Below are positions 8,464-17,384 of a stretch of DNA of 64,000 nucleotides, piece by piece. The translations under genes were made by a program, and so were the position numbers. This stretch comes from a bacterium (GTDB lineage: Bacteria > JAJVIF01): positions 1 to 64,000 of the forward strand of contig JAJVIF010000003.1 of assembly GCA_022072165.1 (NCBI GenBank). The letters are read 5' to 3'. Positions within the stretch are counted from its first letter, which is position 1. Every line of letters begins with the position of its first letter. A model generated the notes under the pieces. It saw only the letters and a list, made by a program, of their open reading frames with translations. It ran no database searches and was not told where the DNA came from.

Positions 8464-11010
8464 ATGCCCACTGCGCCTTGGCCGGCTGGGACAGGAGATG
8501 GCACTGGTGCGCTGGACACGCTCGTGGTCAGCGTCCCCGCAATGGATTGCCCCGAGGAAGTGACCCTGCTCGAAAAGGCATGGGAGCATTTAGAAGGGGT
8601 GCTCGAAGTCCGGCCCAATCTCCTTGATCGTACAGCGACGGTCATTCTCGATCCGCATAAGACCTCACCGTCTGCGCTCCTGGAAGCGCTGGCGCATGTC
8701 GGGTTGCAGGCGGAATTCACCACCCCCGGCGCACCACCAGAAGTGCAGTTTTATATCCCTAGCTATGACCAGCCTGAGACCGTTCCAGCCATCAAAAAGG
8801 CACTGGAGCAGGACGCCTCCGTCACCGACATGCAGTTTGATGATGTGGAGCGCGTGGTCCGCATTACCTTCGACCCCCGCTTCCTCTCCGTGGCCGGCGT
8901 GCAGCAGATCCTGCAGAGCACCGGCGTGGTCTTTCAGCAGGTGACCGAGGGGACACCCCGGCCTGCCCTGCCGACATCCGGATTCCCAGACCATGCCCGA
9001 CAGGTGATCCAGCCCTTTAGCGGACAACTCCGGACCGAGCCGGAAAGCGGCATATTCGTCGCGCCGCCAGAAGACCTCAGCGAGCCGCCAGCGACAGCAC
9101 TGACCACCGATCCGCGACTCATCGGCATTGCCCTGGGAGTCGTTCTTTGGGGTATCGGCGTGCTGCTGCTGCAGTTTCCGGTTACCGCCATTGTCGGGAA
9201 AGTGGTCCTGGGACTCACCGCCCTCATGCTGGGATGGCGAACGTTCCGTCGCGCCCTGCGGAGCGCGTTGAGTCGGCATCTCGACATGCATGTCCTGATG
9301 AGCGCGGCCACCCTCGGTGCGCTCGGCATCGGCGAGTGGGCCGAAGCCGCCATGCTGATGATTCTCTTCAGCTTGTCCCTGTGGGTGGAGGGCTGGAATC
9401 TGGACCGGGCCCGGTATGCGGTCCGGGCGTTCCGACGTCGGCAGCCGCCACGGGTCCGCATCTTTGTGGATGGGACCTGGGACCAGGTACCCATCGAGCG
9501 CGTCGGCCTCGGGACCCTGGCAGAGGTGCGTCCTGGCGAGATCATTCCGCTGGATGGCCGGGTCGTGAGTGGGGCAGCTTCGGTGGATGAGTCGACCCTC
9601 ACCGGCGAAGCAACCCCCGTGCACAAAACCGAAGGGCATCAGCTCTTCGCTGGCACGATCTGCCAAAACGGCGTCCTGCAGTATCGCGTGACTCATCTGC
9701 TCCGCGACTCCACCTTGCAGCGTCTGCAGCAGCTGGTCCTCGATGCTCAGGCCACCCGCGCCCCACTGCAGGGAACGGTGGATCGCTTCGCGAAAACGTA
9801 CACCCCGGCAGTGCTGGGCATCGCGCTGGTAGTTGCGCTCATCCCGCCATTGATTGGGCTAGCGCTGGACCCATCGGCCACACCCGCCGCCAAGGCTGCC
9901 ATCTGGCACACCTGGTTCTATCGAAGCCTGGGACTGCTGGTGCTGGCCTGTCCCTGTGCGCTGGTGATCTCGACTCCGGTCGCCTTTGTCGCCGCCCTGG
10001 GTCGTGCCGCACATCTGGGGATGCTGATTAAGGGGGGCAAAGCCCTGGAAGCGGTCGGTCAGCTCAAAGCGATGGCCTTCGACAAAACAGGCACGCTCAC
10101 CACGGGTGAACTGGAGCTGGTGCAGGTCGAGGGATATGGCGTCACACACACTGAAGCGCTTCAACTGGCCATGACCCTGGAGCAGACCGCGACTCATCCT
10201 GTGGCCCTCGCCATACTGCACGCGGCTCGTAAAGAGGAACTCGCACCGCTCCGGAATCTCACCGACTTTCATCAGGCGGGGGGGAAGGGGGTCGAAGGAC
10301 GCCTCGGGCAGCATACGGTGCACTTCGGCTCGATTCCCTGGCTCCTCGACGAGCGGGGGCTCGCGCTCACCGAAGAACTGGGGCAACGCCTGCAGGAAGC
10401 GGGGGCGTGGCAGGCCACCCTGATCGGCCTGCAGTCGGGGAACCAGCTGATCGGGCTCTTCGCCTTCCGGGACCCCATGCGTCCCGAAGCACCACAAGTC
10501 ATCAGCAGCCTGCGGTCCCTGGGATTGCAGCGCCTGGAAATGCTGACTGGCGACAACCCGAAGGTGGCCGAACTCGTCGGCAATGCCGCTGGGCTGGATG
10601 CCTTCCACGCGAATCTTCTTCCTGAAGATAAACCGATGCGGATCCGGGGACTCATCCAGGCGTACCAGGAAGTCGGGATGGTCGGCGATGGACTCAACGA
10701 TGCCCCGGCCCTGGCCAACGCGACAGTCGGCATCGCCATGGGTGCGCGGGGCGTGGATGTCGCGATGGAAAGTGCAGACATCGTCCTCCTGGGAGAGGAC
10801 CTGGAGCAGCTCCCGCAGCTGGTCCGGCTGTCGCGACAGACCATGGACATCATTCGTCAGAACATCCTGCTCGCCCTGGCAATCAAAGGTGTGTTTTTAC
10901 TGGCATTGAGTGTCGGATGGTTCGGACTCTGGGCGGCGGTCCTGGGAGACATGGGAGGCAGCCTTGCGGTCACCGCAAACAGCCTGCGGCTCCTGCGACG
11001 GACACCGTAG
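8464..11010 (+). CDS. Heavy-metal P1B-type ATPase (Zn/Cd/Pb exporter type)
   Basis: 848 aa from ATG 8464. An upstream in-frame TTG at 8437 is less likely. An N-terminal HMA-like fold carries MDCPEE near residue 27, and a second ferredoxin-like repeat spans about 95-150. Next come transmembrane helices, DESTLTGEA (about 374), the CPC metal site LACPCALVIST (about 494), the phosphorylation motif DKTGTLT (Asp540), THPVA (about 577) and GDGLNDAPALA (about 741). TM7 has Lys in LALAIKGVF and TM8 has GDMGGSLAVTANSLRLL. Known: CPC plus K plus DxG marks the P1B-2 group that exports Zn2+, Cd2+ and Pb2+ from the cytoplasm. The first HMA has a single Cys rather than CxxC. The gene converges on a PerR-type regulator. 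Confidence 0.93.
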   Translation: MPTAPWPAGTGDGTGALDTLVVSVPAMDCPEEVTLLEKAWEHLEGVLEVRPNLLDRTATVILDPHKTSPSALLEALAHVGLQAEFTTPGAPPEVQFYIPSYDQPETVPAIKKALEQDASVTDMQFDDVERVVRITFDPRFLSVAGVQQILQSTGVVFQQVTEGTPRPALPTSGFPDHARQVIQPFSGQLRTEPESGIFVAPPEDLSEPPATALTTDPRLIGIALGVVLWGIGVLLLQFPVTAIVGKVVLGLTALMLGWRTFRRALRSALSRHLDMHVLMSAATLGALGIGEWAEAAMLMILFSLSLWVEGWNLDRARYAVRAFRRRQPPRVRIFVDGTWDQVPIERVGLGTLAEVRPGEIIPLDGRVVSGAASVDESTLTGEATPVHKTEGHQLFAGTICQNGVLQYRVTHLLRDSTLQRLQQLVLDAQATRAPLQGTVDRFAKTYTPAVLGIALVVALIPPLIGLALDPSATPAAKAAIWHTWFYRSLGLLVLACPCALVISTPVAFVAALGRAAHLGMLIKGGKALEAVGQLKAMAFDKTGTLTTGELELVQVEGYGVTHTEALQLAMTLEQTATHPVALAILHAARKEELAPLRNLTDFHQAGGKGVEGRLGQHTVHFGSIPWLLDERGLALTEELGQRLQEAGAWQATLIGLQSGNQLIGLFAFRDPMRPEAPQVISSLRSLGLQRLEMLTGDNPKVAELVGNAAGLDAFHANLLPEDKPMRIRGLIQAYQEVGMVGDGLNDAPALANATVGIAMGARGVDVAMESADIVLLGEDLEQLPQLVRLSRQTMDIIRQNILLALAIKGVFLLALSVGWFGLWAAVLGDMGGSLAVTANSLRLLRRTP

Positions 11011-11015
11011 GCAGG

Positions 11016-11411
11016 CTAGCGCAGGCAGTCCGCGCAGACACCATGCATTTCAAGCTGGACATGATCGACCCGGACACCCTCCGGGAGAGCGGCGACCCGC
11101 TCGGCGGCCACCGGTCGCTGCAGGCGCACATCCATAATCGCCCCGCACTCTGAACAGATGAAGTGGTGATGCGGTTCCATCATGGCGTCGTAGCGGGTCG
11201 GCTCATCCCCGAACTGCAGTTCTTTCACCCGCCCCTGATCCCGCAGGATTTGCAGGTTACGGTAGACCGTCCCCAGCGACAGGTTCGGCAGTTCATGGCG
11301 TGCCTGGCTGTAGAGCCACTCCGCTGTCGGGTGCGCCGTGGTCGCTGCCAGGAGACGGTAGATCACCTCGCGCTGACGGGAGTAGTTGTATCTGCGCTCG
11401 GCGGTCGCCAT
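11016..11411 (-). CDS. perR: Fur-family regulator, PerR type
   Basis: 131 aa from the ATG at 11411, chosen because GAGGTG sits just upstream; an in-frame extension to 11552 is probably spurious. The winged-helix DNA-binding part is followed by HHHFICSECG and VCADCL, giving the structural zinc site Cys86, Cys89, Cys126, Cys129. His27, Asp75, His81, His83 and Asp94 fall at a constant offset of ten from B. subtilis PerR His37, Asp85, His91, His93 and Asp104, the regulatory Fe/Mn site. That spacing favours a peroxide sensor over Zur or Fur. It ends 5 bp from the metal ATPase and is divergent from the DUF378 gene. Known parallel: the B. subtilis P-type ATPase gene zosA is PerR-controlled. Confidence 0.82.
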   Translation of the reverse strand: MATAERRYNYSRQREVIYRLLAATTAHPTAEWLYSQARHELPNLSLGTVYRNLQILRDQGRVKELQFGDEPTRYDAMMEPHHHFICSECGAIMDVRLQRPVAAERVAALPEGVRVDHVQLEMHGVCADCLR

Positions 11412-11557
11412 GGCACCTCTGGAGTGAGCGGGCTTGCGGTCAAAGCCGCGAATCATTCCTATTTTCGTGGGTGAACGGGAGTGTGTCAATGGCGTGTAAC
11501 GTCCGGAAGCCCCTGGGGCGACACCCGAAGAATTTTCCAGAAAATCGCTCATAACGC

Positions 11558-11586
11558 TTGCGCGAACGTTTTGGTCGATTTATGAT
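11558..11586 (+). promoter_or_regulatory. Sigma70-type promoter of the DUF378 gene
   Basis: TTGCGC, a 17-bp spacer, then TATGAT (11581-11586), about 50 nt before the start codon. This is the best -35/-10 pair seen in the window. Confidence 0.65.
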
Positions 11587-11638
11587 GCAGGCAGTTCAAG
11601 GAACCGCTGACAGACAGCACCTCAAGGAGACTTCACGC

Positions 11639-11851
11639 ATGAAAACGCTCGACATCGTCGCCCTCGTCCTGATCGTGGTCGGAGCCGTCAACTGGGGCCT
11701 GGTGGGCCTCGCGCAGTTCGATCTGGTGGCCACCATCGCCGGTACCAGCTTCGGCAACGTCAACGCCTTCAGCACGATTGTCTACAGCCTCGTTGCGCTG
11801 GCAGGCATCTACAGCGCGACCCGCATTCCTGCCCTCACCAGCCAGTCCTAG
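11639..11851 (+). CDS. DUF378 small membrane protein
   Basis: 70 aa. DUF378 signature: LDIVALVLIVVGAVNWGLVGLAQFDLV (residues 4-30), then a second helix TIVYSLVALAGIYS (about 46-59), so two transmembrane helices. Known: DUF378 proteins are short, widespread inner-membrane proteins of unknown function. ATG 11639 is preceded by AAGGAG at a good distance and by a clear promoter. A longer frame from 11558 starts at a TTG inside the promoter and is rejected. A strong terminator follows. Confidence 0.88.
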   Translation: MKTLDIVALVLIVVGAVNWGLVGLAQFDLVATIAGTSFGNVNAFSTIVYSLVALAGIYSATRIPALTSQS

Positions 11852-11917
11852 GGCAGGCCCAGGGGCGTCACGAACTCCTCCTGTTTCCTGCAGAGGGCTG
11901 CCTTTTGGCAGTGCACG

Positions 11918-11951
11918 GTCTCCTCTCCGACAGCGGGGAGGAGACTTTTTT
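11918..11951 (+). terminator. Rho-independent terminator of the DUF378 gene
   Basis: Long stem GTCTCCTC...GAGGAGAC closing on an ACAG loop (one G-T pair), followed by TTTTTT at 11946-11951. Confidence 0.9.
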
Positions 11952-11964
11952 GAGGGGCATTTGG

Positions 11965-12165
11965 CGGCGGCGGATAGGCCCCCGGCGGCTGCAGTGAGGC
12001 CCCCGGCGGCTGCGCCGCCACCCCCGCAAGCGGGGGGGGACCTGGGCTCCGGGCATTGCATTGCACAAGAGAGAACGGAGGGGCGACCCCCGGTCGCCCG
12101 GTGGCCCGACGCCCGCGTCGGTGGGTGCCGGGACGCCCCGTCCCAAGTCTTAAGACCTGAGCTTC
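11965..12165. repeat. Multi-hairpin repeat, copy A, with C-rich flank
   Basis: 11965-12040 holds two near-copies of GGCCCCCGGCGGCTGC and the palindrome CCCCCGCAAGCGGGGG; a related segment occurs at 20297-20343. 12076-12144 is the core repeat, three successive hairpins with 2-3 nt loops: GGGCGACC-CCC-GGTCGCCC, CCGACGC-CC-GCGTCGG, GGGACG-CCC-CGTCCC. It is followed by an imperfect AAGTC-TTAA-GACCT palindrome. Near-identical cores lie at 17612-17679 and, inverted, 20486-20554. No gene is seen in this 320-bp gap. Confidence 0.8.
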
Positions 12166-12170
12166 GGGAA

Positions 12171-12401
12171 CTAGTACTCCACAATCCGGACTGTCGGCTC
12201 CGGCTCGCCGGGATTACGCGGCTGGATGTCGGTCATGCGATGCTTTCCCTCATGCAGGTCAATCATCCCCTGCGATGGCTCCTGCGGCAGCGGAATGTCG
12301 TATTGCTTCACGTACTTATCTCCAATGTTGCGGACCGCCCAAAAGTAGATGCCGAACACCACGACAAGGAAGATCAGGTAGCGGATGCCCGTGCGGTCCA
12401 T
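12171..12401 (-). CDS. Small single-pass membrane protein, unknown
   Basis: 76 aa. One hydrophobic helix near the N terminus (IRYLIFLVVVFGIYFWAV, residues 6-23) is followed by a charged, Pro-rich tail ending EPEPTVRIVEY, so it is probably inner-membrane with a soluble tail. I do not recognise a family. The start at ATG 12401 is preferred over a 14-codon extension because TAAAAT sits 7 nt before it, matching the leaderless arrangement seen elsewhere in this window; GAGG only 2 nt from the ATG is too close for a normal Shine-Dalgarno. It is flanked by a repeat and by lipoprotein C. Confidence 0.6.
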   Translation of the reverse strand: MDRTGIRYLIFLVVVFGIYFWAVRNIGDKYVKQYDIPLPQEPSQGMIDLHEGKHRMTDIQPRNPGEPEPTVRIVEY

Positions 12402-12484
12402 GGCCTCTATTTTACCGGGTGACGCTGGTACTGCCTGCGGCAATACCCGGACTGTGCCAAAGCCTGGCCGTCACCCAAAGCAAC

Positions 12485-12508
12485 GGCCGGCCCCTGATGG
12501 AGCCGGCC
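12485..12508 (-). terminator. Terminator of lipoprotein C
   Basis: Stem GGCCGGC (12485-12491) with GCCGGCC (12502-12508) and extra inner C-G pairs. The - strand continues GTTGCTTTG. Confidence 0.6.
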
Positions 12509-12547
12509 AGCTGAGTTCACCGCGATGAGCATGGGACCCGCGAGGGG

Positions 12548-15500
12548 CTAGTCCATGACCCACGCGAGTTCATCGTAGGCGGGGCACTCGCCACCGCACG
12601 CGGTGTTTGCCACGTTACCGACACTGTACCCAAGCGTCCCGATGGACCCATTAGCGATGGTCGGCAACCCGTTGTACTTAAAGAAGATCCACGATCCAGC
12701 GCCGGTGCTCTCATGGGCATCGTTGGTGGAAGGTGGCACGTTGTCGAAGAGGAGTTCCGGAACCGTGCTGTTGACGCTGTACGGAATCCCGCCAGCAGTG
12801 GGAGCCCAGAAGAGGTCTACCAACGTTGGCGTCGTGGTGAAGCCGACTTCGCCCTGTCCCTCGGCCCCTTCCCAGCCGAAGTCGAAGAAGTTCCCGGTCA
12901 GGGTGATCTGATCGGTGTTCCCCTCCAGGGGGGTCGGGATGTTGAGACTGACAATCCCGCCGAGGCTCACGGGCTCGACATTGTCGAAGCCAATGGCGAC
13001 CCCGTTCAGGTTGAACGGGTCCGGGTCGAGGAGGAAGAACGCCACTGGATCGCCGGGGTCGTTGGCCTGGATGAACCAGAAGGGGTCCCCACTTTCCCGG
13101 GCTGCAGCATCAGCAAGAATCCCGACAAACGCCCCTTCAGAATCAGCGGTCTCACTGGCGGCGCTACCGGCCACTTCCCGGGCGCGCACCACGATGTATG
13201 CGATCAGGATCCCATCAGCTTCCGGAATGCTGAATCCAGTGAAGCTGTTGGTGCTGGTAACGCCGATCAGGGTCAGTTCGTCGGAGAGCTCCGGGAAGTT
13301 CGCCTTGTAGGTCACCGGGTTAAACGTTGGGGCACTCCGGTCGACCGTCGGGTTGAGGTCCGCATAGACCGCATACTGCGGCGCATCGGTCTCCTCCCAG
13401 GTAACCGTCAGCGTGTTGGTGGTGGCGATCCGCTTGCCATTGGTGCCGGCAACATCGACGTAGTTCACTTCCACGTCGATATCGGTTACCGGAGAGACGC
13501 CGCCGCCAGACTCTTCAATGGTGAAAGGCGTGGTGCACTCGGTGATGTTTCCCTCGAAGTCCTCCGCCGTGACTGTCAGGTCATAGACACCCACCAGAGT
13601 CGGACGGGTCAGCTTCGTCGTGAAGCCGGCATTGGTGAAGGGATTCAGCGCGGTCGGCAGCGGGAAGGGGACAGTCTGGGTGCTGGTAGTGGAACTGGAC
13701 GGCCCGGTATAACTCACCGTAATACTCACTTCCAGGCTGTCCGGATCGGTGATGGCCGACATGTCGATGGTGAAGTCGACCTGTTCGCCCTCCACAAACT
13801 GATTGTCCGAAAGGGTGATGCCAGCGCCACAGTCCGGCGGACCGGTGACACCCTCCACCGTGAAGTTGTAGGGGCCGCAGGTGACGTCGTTGTCCCCATC
13901 ACTGACCGTCACGAAGAACTGGTACGCCCCGGCAGTCCCCGGAGGATCGAGCTTCGTCGTCAGGCGGGAATCCGCGAAGGGATCAAACTCGTCTTCTGCG
14001 CCCAGACTCGCCACCGCCAGCGTGACTGTCGAAGATTGCGAGGTCCCGGGACCGGAGTAGCGGAACGAGAACTCCAGGTCCGCGGTATCGGGGTCATCGA
14101 CATCAGAGATGTCAACGGTGAAGGTCCCATCGATAGGAATGATGCCGGAGCCGTTGATGCCTGTTGCACCGCAGGTGGGGGGCAGGTTCGGGGTCCCCTC
14201 GACCGTGAAGGTGTAGGGTCCGCAGATGGTGTTGTCGGTACGGTCGGAGATCGTGACTGTCAGGTCATAGTCGCCGTCTACGGTCGGCGACACCAGGCGG
14301 GGTGCCAGCCTGCTGTCGGTGAACGGATTGAACGCCGTCTCCCCCGCGAGCTGAGCCGTTGTCAAGCTCACGACGCCAGAAGTGGAGGTGCCCCCGGGCC
14401 CGATGTAGCTGAAGCTGAAATCGAGCGGACTGGAATCGGGATCATCGACTCCCGAGAGATCCAGCGTAAAGGTCGCCCCTGGAGCGATGGTCTTGGGGAA
14501 CTGCGAGGCCAGGGTGCCGCAGGAGGGCGGGACATTCCCGACGCCCTCAACCGTAAAGGGATACGGGCCGCAGGAGGTTGTGGTCGTCCCATCGAAGACC
14601 TGCAACAGGAAGTTGTAGCTGCCAGCGACGGTCGGGCGGGTCAGCGGGAAATTGAGCCGCGGGTCCGAGAAGGGATTAAACGCGGTCTCTGCCGGCATCC
14701 CGGCAACACTGAAGAGAACCGGGTCGCTGATGTCCTGCTGGGGTCCGGTGTAGGAGAACGTGATGGCGAAGTTCGCTGAATCCGAGTCGGTGATCGTCGA
14801 GAGATTCAGCGTGAAGTTCGCCGGCGCGCCAAAGGGACCGGTGCCGTTGATGCCCGCCGTACCACAGGACGCAGCGCTCTGCGGATTCACCGTAAACGGT
14901 ACATTGCAGGTCACTGGAGCCGCCGTGCCATCGCTGATCGTGGCAGTCAGGGTGTAGCTGCCAGGAATGGTCGGCGACTGCAACTTGCTGGTGAGACGCG
15001 AGTCGGTGAAGGGGTTAAACATCCCTTCGCCAGCGCGCTGGGCATCGGTGAGGGTAATCGCCGAGGTGCTGCTGTTGGTCGGACCGCTGTACTTGAGGTC
15101 GATGGTCAGCGAGTCCGCGTCGGCATCGGTGATCCCCGCCAGATTGACCGTGAACGTTCCGCCCACGCCGATGGTGCTGCTGCCGTTGATGCCGAAGCTG
15201 CCGCAGGCGGGAGCCCGGTTGGTGCTGGGCAGGTCGAAGTAGATCGATTGATAGGTGATGAGCTTGACCGCCCGGGCGGGGTCGCCACCCAGGGTGACCG
15301 GATCGACACCAAACGTGTACGTGTTGCGACCCGGTGCGCTGTTTTCAGGATCGACCACCTTCACCAGCCCGACCTGCCGACTGGCGGCCGGTGCGGTCCC
15401 GAGGGTGTTGGTGACGGTCCCGGCGTACTGGATTTCCGACCCCGGCAAGCCACTCTGCGCGCCTGCGGTGAAGGTGATGTCGGACGCATTCAGCGCGGGC

Positions 15501-16699
15501 GCGCTCAGCGTCACGACTGGGGCACCGCTGGTGCCGATGTTCACCTTGCTGATATCGGGATCATTCGAGAGGACCGCCTGGGCGGTTTCGGTCGCCCGGG
15601 CATCCCAGTCGCGGACCCGGACAGTCAGCGGCGCTGAGGATCCACCCGCTGATCCAATCGAGAGCGTCTTTGTCGGGAGGCTCTGGAAGGCGATATCCGA
15701 GGCATCGAGGGCACCGTTGGGAACGCGGTACGCAAAGATGTTGATGTCCGCCGGATTCTGCGGCATCCGGACCTGGGGATTCTGGAAGAAGGGGACGCCG
15801 CGGGGATCGGTGTACTTGATCAGCAGGGCGGTGTCGAAGCGGGCTGTCCCAGCTGCGACGGCCTCCTTGCTGAAGACCACCGAGTTCGTGGCCCGCTGCC
15901 CCTGGTGCATGAAGTCGTAACCGGTCCAGCCATCGCGATTGGTGCCGAGGTTGTTCCGCTGCCAGCCGCCAGTCGCCGCGACGTAGTTGCCGGTACCGAC
16001 GCCGCCATTGGGGACGCCGACCCGGTTTCCCTGCCCCCCACCACGCGCCTCATCGACTACCAGTCGGGTCGGGAAGGCAGTGGCGTTGAAGCCACTGAGG
16101 CTGGTCGCCAGCAGGTCACCTGGTTCGACAAAGTGGTTCGGATTCAGCACCACATCGGTGTTGGCCGTGACGGTATTCCCAAAGAAACGACGGGAGCCGA
16201 CCTGAGCGGTGGGGACATCAATCAGGAAGAGCAGGCGTCCGGTGAAGCCGAGGTCCGCCCGGTTGGACGCACTGATGGGCTTCGTGAAGTCCGGCGCGGG
16301 GAAGGGATGCTTGATCGTGTAGTCCACGATGACGTTGCCGTCGGCATCAAGGCGGACACCGGTGACACGGAGGGTGTCGGCGGCGAAGAAATTCGCGATG
16401 TCGAGGTCGAACAGATTGCCCTGCGGACCCGTGCTGGTCCGCCAGGGCGTGACATTGACCTGCAGGGGGTCGCCCTGGAGTTCCCAGGTCCAGCCGCCGG
16501 GAATCCCCTCCATCGCGCCCTGCTCCGAAGAGATGAGAGTCCGCCCTTCAAAGTGTCCCAGGCTCGGGGCCAGAGCGCCCAGGACCGGAGTGCTGGCCGG
16601 GGACTGCCCTCCGCCACCGGCGCAGCTCGTCAGCAGACTGACGACAGCCGCTCCGGCAGCCCAGAGAAGAGGGCGTGGCCAGACCGTGTGTGTTCCCAT
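12548..16699 (-). CDS. Lipoprotein C: family core plus five Cys-paired tandem repeats
   Basis: 1383 aa from the ATG at 16699 (GGAGG 12 nt upstream; longer frame rejected). Lipobox LTSC, Cys26. The core (about 60-480) carries FDLDIANF, NRADLGFTGRLLFL, GGWQRNNLG...GWTGYDFMHQGQ, IKYTDPRG and VRVRDWDARATE. Residues about 497-1067 are five tandem repeats of about 115 aa, each built as xCGxxGINGxG, TFTVNLSxITDxDS, FSYxGP, then NPFTDSRLxxKL, a PTxxGxYxLTVTISDGT segment and CGPYxFTVEG, with one Cys near each end. That suggests one disulfide per repeat and a cadherin/Ig-like sandwich. Residues about 1067-1383 form an unrecognised C-terminal domain ending CGGECPAYDELAWVMD. It is the largest family member. 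An adhesive or scaffold role is inference. Confidence 0.78.
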   Translation of the reverse strand: MGTHTVWPRPLLWAAGAAVVSLLTSCAGGGGQSPASTPVLGALAPSLGHFEGRTLISSEQGAMEGIPGGWTWELQGDPLQVNVTPWRTSTGPQGNLFDLDIANFFAADTLRVTGVRLDADGNVIVDYTIKHPFPAPDFTKPISASNRADLGFTGRLLFLIDVPTAQVGSRRFFGNTVTANTDVVLNPNHFVEPGDLLATSLSGFNATAFPTRLVVDEARGGGQGNRVGVPNGGVGTGNYVAATGGWQRNNLGTNRDGWTGYDFMHQGQRATNSVVFSKEAVAAGTARFDTALLIKYTDPRGVPFFQNPQVRMPQNPADINIFAYRVPNGALDASDIAFQSLPTKTLSIGSAGGSSAPLTVRVRDWDARATETAQAVLSNDPDISKVNIGTSGAPVVTLSAPALNASDITFTAGAQSGLPGSEIQYAGTVTNTLGTAPAASRQVGLVKVVDPENSAPGRNTYTFGVDPVTLGGDPARAVKLITYQSIYFDLPSTNRAPACGSFGINGSSTIGVGGTFTVNLAGITDADADSLTIDLKYSGPTNSSTSAITLTDAQRAGEGMFNPFTDSRLTSKLQSPTIPGSYTLTATISDGTAAPVTCNVPFTVNPQSAASCGTAGINGTGPFGAPANFTLNLSTITDSDSANFAITFSYTGPQQDISDPVLFSVAGMPAETAFNPFSDPRLNFPLTRPTVAGSYNFLLQVFDGTTTTSCGPYPFTVEGVGNVPPSCGTLASQFPKTIAPGATFTLDLSGVDDPDSSPLDFSFSYIGPGGTSTSGVVSLTTAQLAGETAFNPFTDSRLAPRLVSPTVDGDYDLTVTISDRTDNTICGPYTFTVEGTPNLPPTCGATGINGSGIIPIDGTFTVDISDVDDPDTADLEFSFRYSGPGTSQSSTVTLAVASLGAEDEFDPFADSRLTTKLDPPGTAGAYQFFVTVSDGDNDVTCGPYNFTVEGVTGPPDCGAGITLSDNQFVEGEQVDFTIDMSAITDPDSLEVSITVSYTGPSSSTTSTQTVPFPLPTALNPFTNAGFTTKLTRPTLVGVYDLTVTAEDFEGNITECTTPFTIEESGGGVSPVTDIDVEVNYVDVAGTNGKRIATTNTLTVTWEETDAPQYAVYADLNPTVDRSAPTFNPVTYKANFPELSDELTLIGVTSTNSFTGFSIPEADGILIAYIVVRAREVAGSAASETADSEGAFVGILADAAARESGDPFWFIQANDPGDPVAFFLLDPDPFNLNGVAIGFDNVEPVSLGGIVSLNIPTPLEGNTDQITLTGNFFDFGWEGAEGQGEVGFTTTPTLVDLFWAPTAGGIPYSVNSTVPELLFDNVPPSTNDAHESTGAGSWIFFKYNGLPTIANGSIGTLGYSVGNVANTACGGECPAYDELAWVMD

Positions 16700-16778
16700 G
16701 GTGCGTAGATGCCTCCAGTGGTAGTGCGCGACGAGGAATACCAGCGACGTCGCTTGCGAGGAAACCCGTGTTAAGGAG

Positions 16779-16784
16779 AGTATA
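16779..16784 (-). promoter_or_regulatory. Candidate -10 for lipoprotein C
   Basis: TATACT on the - strand about 80 nt before the ATG at 16699; the same hexamer stands before lipoprotein E. No -35 match. Confidence 0.4.
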
Positions 16785-16861
16785 ACTGTCCCCATCCCAC
16801 TTCCGCCGGACGTTCACTCCCCGACCGTCCCCGGCTATCTCAGGTGTCAGGAAACCGCACC

Positions 16862-17347
16862 GTGCCACGTCCCAGTACCACCCTCAAAGTCGGCGATACC
16901 GCCCCGGATTTCACGCTTCCCCTGGCTTCCGGGAAAGCGGAGAGTCTGTCGGGGCTGCTCGGCATCGCCCCGCTGCTCCTCTTCTTCTTCCGGGGAACCT
17001 GGTGTCCGAATTGCCGTAAACAATGGAAGGAATTGCAGCCCGTGATGCCGCGGCTGATGACCGCCGGGGTCCAGTGCCGGGGGATCATGGCCCAGCATCC
17101 CGCCTCGGTGAGCGCATATGAGGCCCAGACCGGATTTCCCTTCCCAATGCTGCTGGATCAGGAGCGGGGCGTGATCAAGGCGTATGGAGTCTGGCATCTA
17201 CTGGGCATCGATGCGTTCAACATCGCGCGCCCTAGCACCTTCCTGATCGATCAGCGTGGGGTCGTGCGATGGCTCTTTGTGTCGAGTCACCAAATGGATC
17301 GTCCGGGTCCGGAGCAGTTGCTGGCCGCCGTGCGGGAGCATCGGTGA
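16862..17347 (+). CDS. AhpC/TSA-type thioredoxin-fold redox protein
   Basis: 161 aa from GTG 16862, which has AGGA 9 nt upstream; a GTG at 16844 would add six residues. LKVGDTAPDFTLP opens the fold, and the active site is FFFRGTWCPNCRKQW (Cys48, Cys51). LDQERGVIKAYGV and RPSTFLIDQRGVVRWLFV follow, as in peroxiredoxin/thioredoxin-like proteins of the AhpC/TSA family. The CPNC pair is more like a thioredoxin-type oxidoreductase or Prx-Q relative than a 2-Cys peroxiredoxin. There is no signal peptide, so it is probably cytoplasmic. The role is likely peroxide reduction or thiol exchange. It is divergent from lipoprotein C. Confidence 0.85.
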   Translation: MPRPSTTLKVGDTAPDFTLPLASGKAESLSGLLGIAPLLLFFFRGTWCPNCRKQWKELQPVMPRLMTAGVQCRGIMAQHPASVSAYEAQTGFPFPMLLDQERGVIKAYGVWHLLGIDAFNIARPSTFLIDQRGVVRWLFVSSHQMDRPGPEQLLAAVREHR

Positions 17348-17384
17348 CGTGGGGGGATTCCATTGCTCTCAAATCTTTCGGAGG

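Noticed and set aside
11558-11638. Longer form of the DUF378 protein starting at TTG 11558
   Set aside because: The extension covers the promoter hexamers; AAGGAG fits ATG 11639.
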